Notes under the pieces: generated by a model
Told to the model about the DNA's origin: nothing
Seen by the model: the letters and a program-made list of their open reading frames with translations, nothing else
Database searches by the model: none
In this document: positions 55,537 to 64,000 of the stretch, piece after piece
Numbering within the stretch: the stretch's first letter is position 1
Layout: every line of letters starts with the position of its first letter
Position numbers and translations under genes: made by a program
NCBI GenBank assembly: GCA_013076295.1
Contig: RQOL01000906.1
Location: 6,638,297 to 6,702,296 of the forward strand
Reading direction: 5' to 3'
DNA: 64,000 nucleotides
Source of the DNA: Sanderia malayensis
Taxonomy: Eukaryota; Cnidaria; Scyphozoa; Semaeostomeae; Pelagiidae

Positions 55537-58500
55537 TATTTTGACATCTCACTGTTGATGAATTCACACTTTTAACGACTTCCCACTTCTTCTTGACTTC
55601 CCACCTTTTCTTGACGTCCCACTTTTGATGACTTCCCACTTTTTCTTGATTTCCACTTTTGATGAGTTCCCACTATTGATGACTTCCACCTTTTCCTGAC
55701 ATCCCACTTTTTCTTGACTTCCCACTTTTGATGACTTCCCATTTTTTCTTGATTTCCCACTTTTAATGAGTTCCCACTATTGATGACTTCCACCTTTGAT
55801 GACTTCCCACTTTTGATGACTTCCCACTTTTTCTTGGTTTTCCGCTTTCGGTGACTTCCCACTTTTGATGCCTTCTCACTTTTAATAACTTCCCTTGTTA
55901 TTTTGACATCTCACTGTTGATGAATTCACACTTTTAACGACTTCCCACTTCTTCTTGACTTCCCACCTTTTCTTGACTTCCCGCAATTTCTTGACTTCCC
56001 ATTTTTGATGACTTCCCACTTTTTCTTGACGTCCCTCTTTTGATGACTTCCCATTTTTTCTTGCTTTCCCATTTTTAATGAGTTCCCACTATTGATGACT
56101 TCCACCTTTGATGAGTTCCCACTATTGATGACTTCCACCTTTTCCTGACATCCCACTTTTTCTTGACTTCCCACTTTTTCTTGACTTCCCACTTTTGATG
56201 ACTTCCCACTTTTGATTACTTCCCACTTTATCCTGACTTCTCACTTTTGATGACTTCCCATTTTGGTTGACATTCCACTTTTTCTTGACTTCCCAATTTT
56301 TCATAACCTCCCTATTTTGATGAATTCACTCTTTTGATGACTCCTCACTTTTTCCTGACCTCCCGTATTCGGTGACTTCCCAATTTTGGTAACTTCCCAC
56401 TTTTGATGATTTCCTTCTATTGATGACTACCCGCCTTCTCTTGACTTCTCACTTTTGATGAATTCCCACCTTTTCTTGACTTCCAATGAGTTCCCACTAT
56501 TGATGACGTTCCATTTTTGGTGACTTCTCACTTTTGATGACTTCCCTCTTTTGATGACTTCCAATTTTTTCCTGACATCCCACTTTTTCTTGACTTCCCA
56601 CTTTTGATGACTTCCCACTTTTGATTACTTCCCACTTTGTCTTGATTTCCCACTTTTGATGAGTTCCCACTATTGATGACTTCCACCTTTTCCTGACATC
56701 CCACTTTTTCTTGACTTCCCACTTTTTCTTGACTTCCCACTTTTGATGACTTCCCAATTTTGGTAACTTCCCACTTTTTCTTTTCTTCCCACTTTTGGTG
56801 AGTTCCCACTATTGATGACTTCTCATTTTCGGTGACTTCCCACTTTTTATGACTTCCCAATTTTGAGGACTTCTCACTTTTTTCTGACTTCCCACTTTTT
56901 TTTGACTTCCTGCATTTTCTTGACTTCCCATTTTTGATGATTTCCCACTTTTTCTTGACTTCCCACTTTTTCTTGACTTCCCACTTTTGATGACTTCCCA
57001 GTTTTTCTTGAATTCTCACTTTTGACGACTCCCCACGTTTTCTTGACTTCCCACTCTGGATGACCTCCCACTTTTTCTTGACTTTCCACTTTTGACGACC
57101 TCCCATTTTTCCTGACATCCCACTTTTTCTTGACTCCCCACTTTTTCTTGACTTCCCACTTTTGATGACTTCCCACTTTTGATTATTTCCCACTTTATCT
57201 TGACTTCTCACTTTTGATGACTTCCCAAATTGGATGACTTCCCACTTTTTCTTGACCTCCCACTTTTTCTTTACTACCCACTTTTGGTGAGTTCCCACTA
57301 TTGATGACTTCCCATTTTTGGTGACTTCCCACTTTTGATGGCTTCCCTCTTTTGACAACTTCCCACTTTTTCTTGACTTCCCACCTTTGATGACTTCCCA
57401 CTTTTTCTTGACTTCCCGCTTTCGATGACATCCCACTTTTTTTTGTCCTGCTAATTTTTCTTGACTTTTGATGATGTCCCACGTTTTCTGGACTTCCCAC
57501 TCTGGATGACCTCCCACTTTTCTTGACTTTCCACTTTTTCTTGCCTTCCCACTTTTGATGACTTCCCACTTTGATGACTTCCCACGTCTTGACTTCCCAC
57601 TTTTGTTGACTTCTCACTTTTGATAACTTCCCATGTTATCTTGACTTCTCATTTTTGATGACCTCCCACTTTTGATGACCTCCCACATTTTCTTGACTTC
57701 CCGCTTTCAGCGACTTCCCATTTTTTCTTGACTTCCCACTTTTGATGAGTTCCCACTATTGATGACTTTCCATTTTTGGTGACTTCTCACTTTTGATGAC
57801 TTCCCTTTTTTGATGACTTCCCATTTTTTCCTGACATCCCACTTTTTCTTGACTTCCCACTTTTTCTTGACTTCCCACTTTTGATGACTTCCCACTTTGA
57901 TTACTTCCCACTTGATCCTGACTTCTCACTTTTGATGACTTCCCATTTTGGATGACTTTCCACTTTTTCTTGACTTCCCAATTTTTCATAACCTCCCTAT
58001 TTTGATGAATTCACTCTTTTGATGACTCCCGACTTTTTCCTGACCTCCCGCTTTCGGTGACTTCCCAATTTTGGTAACTTCCCACTTTTGATGATTTCCT
58101 TTTTTTGATGAATACCCGCCTTCTCTTGACTTCCCACTTTGATGACCTCCCATGTTTTCTTGACTTCCCACTTTTTCTTGAGTTCCCACGTTTTCTTGAC
58201 CTCCCACTTTTTTTTTCTTCCCAATTTTGGTGAGTTCCCACTATTGATGACTTCTCATTTTCGGTGACTTCCTAGTTTTTATGACTTCCCAATTTTGAGG
58301 ACTTCTCACTTTTTTCTGACTTCCCATTTTTTTTTGGACTTCCTGCATTTTCTGACTTCCCATTTTTGATGATTTCCCACTTTTTCTTGACTTCCACTTT
58401 TTCCTAGCCTCCCTATTTGATGACTTCCCTCTTTAACAACTCCCCATATTTTCTTGACTTCCCGCTTTTGGTGACTTCCGCTTTTTTGTGACTTCCCATT

Positions 58501-58931
58501 TTTGATGACTTTCCCACTTTTTCTTGACTTTCCACTTTTGATGACCTCCCCTTTTTCTTGACTTCCCACTTTTGATGACTTCCCAGTTTTTCTTGAATTC
58601 TCATTTTGACGACTCCCACGTTTTCTTGACTTCCCACTCTGGATGACCTCCCACTTTTTCTTGACTTTCCACTTTGATGACTTCCCCCTTTTTGTTGACT
58701 TCCACTTTTGATGACTTCCCTCTTTTGACGGCTTCCCACTTTTTCTTGAATTCCCATCTTTGATAACTTCCCACTATTTCCTGACATCCCATTTTTCTTG
58801 ACTTCCAATTTTTCGTGACTTCCACTTTTGATGACTTCCCACTTTTTCTTCCATTCTCATTTTTGACGACATCCCATTTTTTCTTGACTTCCCACTTTTG
58901 ATGCTTTCTCACTTTTAATAACTTCCCTTCT

Positions 58932-61900
58932 TATTTTGACATCTCAGTATTGATGAATTCACACTTTTAACGACTTCCCACTTCTCTTGACTTCCCACCT
59001 TTTCTTGACTTCCCACTTTTGATGACTTCCACATTTTCTTGAATTCTCATTTTTGACGACGTCCCATTTTTTCTTGATTTCCCACTTTTGATGCCTTCTC
59101 ACTTTTAATAACTTCCCTTGTTATTTTGACATCTCACTGTTGATAAATTCACACTTTTAACGACTTCCCACTTCTTCTTGACTTCCCACTTTTCTTGACT
59201 TCCCGCCATTTCTTGACTTCCCATTTTGATGACTTCCCACTTTTTCTTGACTTTCCACTTTTGATGACCCCACTTTTTCTTGACTTCCCACTTTTGATGA
59301 CTTCCCAGTTTTTCTTGAATTCTCACTTTTGACGACTCCCCACGTTTTCTTGACTTCCCACTCTGGATGACCTCCCACTTTTTTTGACTTTCCACTTTGA
59401 TGACTTCCCCCTTTTTGTTGATTCCCACTTTTGATGACTTCCCTCTTTTGACGGCTTCCCACTTTTTCTTGAATTCCCATCTTTGATAACTTCCCACTAT
59501 TTCCTGACATCCATTTTTTCTTGACTTCCCAATTTTTCTGACTTCCCACTTTTGATGACTTCCCACTTTTCTTACATTCTCACTTTTGACGACATCCCAT
59601 TTTTTCTTGACTTCCCACTTTGATGCTTTCTCACTTTTAATAACTTCCCTTCTTATTTTGACATCTCAGTATTGATGAATTCACACTTTTAACGACTTCC
59701 CACTTCTCTTGACTTCCCACCTTTTCTTGACTTCCCGCAATTCTTGACTTCCCATTTTTGATGACTTCCCACTTTTTCTTGACTTTCCACTTTTGAGACC
59801 TCCCACTTTTTCTTGACTTCCCACTTTTGATGACTTCCCAGTTTTTCTTGAATTCTCACTTTTTAACGACTCCCACGTTTTTTTGACTTCCCACTCTGGA
59901 ATGACCTCCCACTTTTCTTGACTTTCCACTTTTGATGACCTCCCACTTTTTCTTGACTTCCCACTTTTGATGAGTTCCCACTATGATGACTTTCCATTTT
60001 TGGTGACATCCCACTTTGATGGCTTCCCTCCTTTGACAACTTCCACTTTTCTTGACTTCCCACCTTTGATGACTTTCCACTTTTTCTTGACTTCCCGCTT
60101 TCGAAGACATCCCACTTTTTTTTGTCCTGCTAATTTTTCTTGACTTTTTGATGACGTCCCACGTTTTCTGACTTCCCACTCTGGATGACCTCCCACTTTT
60201 TCTTGACTTTCCACTTTTTCTTGCCTTCCCACTTTTGATGACTTCCCACTTTTGATGACCTCCCACATTTTCTTGACTTCCCGCTTTCAGTGACTTCCCA
60301 CTTTTTCTTGACTTCCCACTTTTGATGAGTTCCCACTATTGAGACTTTCCATTTTTGGTGACATCCCATTTTGATAACTTCCCTCTTTTGACGACTCCCA
60401 CTTTTTCTTGAATTCCCATCTTTGATGACTTCCCACCTTTTCCTGACATCCCACTTTTCTTGACTCCCACTTTTTCTTGACTCCCCACTTTTGATGACTT
60501 CCCACTTTTTCTTGAATTCTCATTTTTGACGACGTCCCACTTTTTCTTGATTTCCCACTTTTGATGCCTTCTCACTTTTAATAACTTCCCTTGTTATTTT
60601 GACATCTCACTGTTGATGAATTCACACTTTTATCGACTTCCCATTTCTTCTTGACTTCCCACCTTTGATGACTTCCCACTTTTTCTAGATTTGCCATTTT
60701 GGTGACTTCCCACTTTGATGACCTCCCACTTTTGATGAATTCCCACTTTTTTCTTGACTTCCCATTTTTGATGAGTTCCCACTATTGATGACTTTCCATT
60801 TTGGTGACTTCTCACTTTTGATGACTTCGCTCTTTTGATGACTTCCCATTTTTTCCTGACATCCCACTTTTTCTTGACTTCCCACTTTTTCTTGACTTCC
60901 CACTTTTGATGACTTCCCACTTTTGATTACTTCCACTTTATCCTGACTTCTCACTTTTGATGACTTCCCATTTTGGATGACTTTCCACTTTTTCTTGACT
61001 TCCCAATTTTTCATAACCTCCCTATTTTGATGAATTCACTCTTTTGATGACTCCCGACTTTTTCTGACCTCCCGCTTCGGTGACTTCCCAATTTTGGTAA
61101 CTTCCCACTTTGATGATTTCCTTTTTTTGATGAATACCCGCCTTCTCTTGACCCCACTTTTGATGACTCCCATGTTTTCTTGACTCCACTTTTTCTTGAG
61201 TTCCCACGTTTTCTTGACCTCCCACTTTTTCTTTCTTCCCAATTTTGGTGAGTTCCCACTATTGATGACTTCTCATTTTCGGTGACTTCCCACTTTTTAT
61301 GACTTCCCAATTTTGAGGACTTCTCACTTTTTTCTGACTTCCCACTTTTTTTTGACTTCCTGCATTTTCTTGACTTCCCATTTTTGATGATTTCCCACTT
61401 TTTCTTGACTTCCCACTTTTTCCTAGCCTCCCTATTTTGATGACTTCCCTCTTTTAACAATTCGCCATATTTTCTTGACTTCCCGCTTTTGGTGACTTCC
61501 GCTTTTTTGTGACTTCCCACTTTTGATGACTTCCCAATTTTCTTGACTTCCCACTTTTTCCTCACTTCCCACTTTTGATGACTTCCCAGTTTTTCTTGAA
61601 TTCTCACTTTTGACGACTCCCCACGTTTTCTTGACTTCCCACTCTGGATGACCTCCCACTTTTTCTTGACTTTCCACTTTTGATGACTTCCCCCTTTTTG
61701 TTGACTTCCCACTTTTGATGAGTTCCCACTATTGATGACTTTCCATTTTTGGTGACATCCCACTTTTGATGACTTCCCTCTTTTGACGGCTTCCCACTTT
61801 TTCTTGAATTCCCATCTTTGATAACTTCCCACTATTTCCTGACATCCCATTTTTTCTTGACTTCCCACTTTTTCTTGACTTCCCACTTTTGATGACTTCC

Positions 61901-64000
61901 CACTTTTTCTTCAATTCTCACTTTTGACGACATCCCATTTTTGATGACTTCCCACTTTGTCTTGACTTCCCACTTTTGTTGACTTCTCACTTTTGATAAC
62001 TTCCCATGTTATCTTGACTTCTCATTTTTGATGACCTCCCACTTTTGATGACTCCCACATTTTCTTGACTTCCCGCTTTCAGTGACTTCCCACTTTTTCT
62101 TGACCTCCCACTTTTGATGAGTTCCCACTATTGATGACTTTCCATTTTTGGTGACATCCCACTTTTGATAACTTCCCTCTTTTGACGACTTCCCACTTTT
62201 TCTTGAATTCCCATCTTTGATGACTTCCCACCTTTTCCTGACATCCCACTTTTCTTGACTTCCCACCTTTTCTTGACTTCCCACTTTTGATGACTTCCCA
62301 CATTTTCTTGAATTCTCATTTTTGACGACGTCCCATTTTTTCTTGATTTCCCACTTTTGATGCCTTCTCACTTTTAATAACTTCCCTTGTTATTTTGACA
62401 TCTCACTGTTGATAAATTCACACTTTTAACGACTTCCCACTTCTTCTTGACTTCCCACCTTTTCTGGACTTCCCGCAATTTCTTGACTTCCCATTTTTGA
62501 TGACTTCCCACTTTTTCTTGACTTTCCACTTTTGATGACCTCCCACTTTTTCTTGACTTCCCACTTTTGATGACTTCCCAGTTTTTCTTGAATTCTCACT
62601 TTTGACGACTCCCCACGTTTTCTTGTCTTCCCACTCTGGATGACCTCCCACTTTTTCTTGACTTTCCACTTTTGATGACTTCCCCCTTTTTGTTGACTTC
62701 CCACTTTTGATGACTTCCCTCTTTTGACGGCTTCCACTTTTTCTTGAATTCCCATCTTTGATAACTTCCCACTATTTCCTGACATCCCATTTTTTCTTGA
62801 CTTCCCAATTTTCTTGACTTCCCACTTTTGATGACTTCCCACTTTTTCTTACATTCTCACTTTTGACGACATCCCATTTTTTCTTGACTTCCCACTTTTG
62901 ATGCTTTCTCACTTTTAATAACTTCCCTTCTTATTTTGACATCTCAGTATTGATGAATTCACACTTTTAACGACTTCCCACTTCTTCTTGACTTCCCACC
63001 TTTTCTTGACTTCCCGCAATTTCTTGACTTCCCATTTTTGATGACTTCCCACTTTTTCTTGACTTTCCACTTTTGATGACCTCCCACTTTTTCTTGACTT
63101 CCCACTTTTGATGACTTCCCAGTTTTTCTTGAATTCTCACTTTTAACGACTCCCCACGTTTTCTTGACTTCCCACTCTGGATGACCTCCCACTTTTTCTT
63201 GACTTTCCACTTTTGATGACCTCCCACTTTTTCTTGACTTCCCACTTTTGATGAGTTCCCACTATTGATGACTTTCCATTTTTGGTGACATCCCACTTTG
63301 ATGGCTTCCCTCCTTTGACAACTTCCCACTTTTTCTTGACTTCCCACCTTTGATGACTTCCCACTTTTTCTTGACTTCCCGCTTTCGAAGACATCCCACT
63401 TTTTTTTGTCCTGCTAATTTTTCTTGACTTTGATGACGTCCCACGTTTTCTGGACTTCCCACTCTGGATGACCTCCCACTTTTTCTTGACTTTCCACTTT
63501 TTCTTGCCTTCCCACTTTTGATGACCTCCCACTTTTGATGACTTCCCACTTTGTCTTGACTTCCCACTTTTGTTGACTTCTCACTTTTGATAACTTCCCA
63601 TGTTATCTTGACTTCTCATTTTTGATGACCTCCCACTTTTGATGACCTCCCACATTTTCTTGACTTCCCGCTTTCAGTGACTTCCCACTTTTTCTTGACT
63701 TCCCACTTTTGATGAGTTCCCACTATTGATGACTTTCCATTTTTGGTGACATCCCACTTTTGATAACTTCCCTCTTTTGACGACTTCCCACTTTTTCTTG
63801 AATTCCCATCTTTGATGACTTCCCACCTTTTCCTGACATCCCACTTTTCTTGACTTCCCACTTTTTCTTGACTTCCCACTTTTGATGACTTCCCACTTTT
63901 TCTTGAATTCTCATTTTTGACGACGTCCCACTTTTTCTTGATTTCCCACTTTTGATGCCTTCTCACTTTTAATAACTTCCCTTGTTATTTTGACATCTCA
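58932..64000. repeat. Copy of 38.8-43.9 kb to the right edge
   Basis: Anchors 59122, 59654, 60595, 62391, 62932 and 63986 follow the order of 38900, 39443, 40499, 42307, 42847 and 43895; displacement is about 20220 at the left and 20084-20091 at the right. The rare TATCGACTTCCC variant near 60632 is shared with 40534. 58.2-61.25 kb has many single-base losses; after 61.25 kb the sequence is clean. The array runs off the window end. Confidence 0.85.

Larger units (their letters stand above)
52871..58931. repeat. Copy of 31.84-38 kb, contracted
   Basis: Anchors 53303, 53720, 54913, 55225, 55537 and 55899 match 32144, 32561, 33748, 34060, 34372 and 35188 in order. Displacement starts at about 21160 and falls to 20711 bp; the loss of 454 bp equals the change from 504 + 312 to 362 bp between anchors. 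It keeps the six monomers missing at 14044 and 29008. Confidence 0.84.
1..64000. repeat. Satellite array of 17/18-bp monomers, hierarchical
   Basis: The whole window, apart from 100 Ns, is head-to-tail copies of two related monomers, ACTTCCCACTTTTGATG (17 bp) and ACTTCCCACTTTTTCTTG (18 bp), mixed irregularly with point variants and occasional 16-bp forms. The ACTTCCCAC half is the more constant; the second half varies (TTTTGATG, TTTTTCTTG, TATTGATG, TTTCGGTG, CGTTTTCTTG). All copies point the same way and I saw no inversion. On the + strand C greatly exceeds G and T exceeds A, as expected from the monomers (5-6 C to 1-2 G each). The array enters and leaves the window mid-repeat, so its true length is greater. 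I do not recognise it as a named satellite. A real protein gene is unlikely because all three - strand frames are open for the same trivial reason. Confidence 0.97.

Noticed and set aside
1..64000. CRISPR array
   Set aside because: There are no unique spacers of constant length between identical repeats; the intervening sequence is the same monomer family, and no cas-like gene is present.
1..64000. Bacterial promoter -35 boxes (TTGAC) or yeast-type branch points in every monomer
   Set aside because: TTGAC is simply the monomer junction CTTG+AC; it has no consistent -10 partner and occurs thousands of times.
1..64000. CENP-B box
   Set aside because: The CG-containing variants (CCCGCTTTCGGTGAC and similar) do not fit the NTTCGNNNNANNCGGGN spacing on either strand.
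1..64000. Telomeric repeat or GGAAT-type satellite III
   Set aside because: There are no TTAGGG-like units, and the monomer is not a 5-bp GGAAT repeat; the TTCCC core is coincidental.
1..64000. G-quadruplex array on the - strand
   Set aside because: GGG occurs only once per 17-18 bp, leaving loops of about 14-15 bases, too long for a confident prediction.
1..64000. Intrinsic curvature from phased A-tracts
   Set aside because: A/T tracts are spaced 17-18 bp, about 1.7 helical turns, so they are out of phase and should not add to a strong bend.
1..64000. Half-CRE sites (TGACGTCC) in particular monomers
   Set aside because: They are present once per some units but lack the full TGACGTCA palindrome, and nothing nearby suggests a promoter.

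Overview
The window is one uninterrupted tandem-repeat (satellite or minisatellite) array. I found no gene, RNA gene, mobile element or CRISPR array in it. Both ends lie inside the array, so neither boundary is visible. The basic units are two interchangeable monomers in the same orientation throughout: a 17-bp form, ACTTCCCACTTTTGATG, and an 18-bp form, ACTTCCCACTTTTTCTTG, with many point variants. The + strand is strongly pyrimidine-rich and the - strand purine-rich over the whole length. An array of this size and layering, plus a 100-N assembly gap at 50426-50525, points to a eukaryotic genome assembly. I do not recognise the satellite and cannot name the organism.

The array is hierarchical. 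Level 1 is the 17/18-bp monomer. Level 2 is a unit of exactly 312 bp, which I read out monomer by monomer as 18 monomers; it occurs in short runs (for example 23689-24312, 33748-34371, 54913-55536). Level 3 is a set of kilobase-scale blocks that recur with the same internal spacing. I used the phrase TATTTTGACATCTCA, with small variants, as an anchor and found 76 copies. Intervals between neighbours repeat exactly: 417 bp four times, 504 bp three times, 312 bp many times, and 543 followed by about 1056 bp.

Layout: 1-4648 holds a duplication displaced by 1661 bp. 4649-8623 is a 2.6-kb block and its partial repeat. 8752-14490 is a 5.7-kb block that recurs at 23401-29453 and, with internal losses, at about 33.5-37.9 and 54.4-58.9 kb. 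14491-23400 and 43.9-49.5 kb are mosaics that share rare variants in scrambled order. 29488-31830, 37.9-40.5, 42.3-43.9, 59.0-60.6 and 62.4-64.0 kb are copies of another block. 31840-43.9 kb as a whole recurs at 52.97-64.0 kb. Sequence just after the gap (50526-52870) looks like a noisy extra copy of 53.3-55.7 kb.

The many long open frames on the - strand follow from the monomer itself: neither monomer has a stop codon in any - strand frame. They encode monotonous six-residue repeats and are not annotated as genes. The main interest is the satellite's nested architecture, the visible record of unequal exchange in whole-monomer steps, the extreme strand asymmetry, and a conserved GTGGGAA core repeated a few thousand times.
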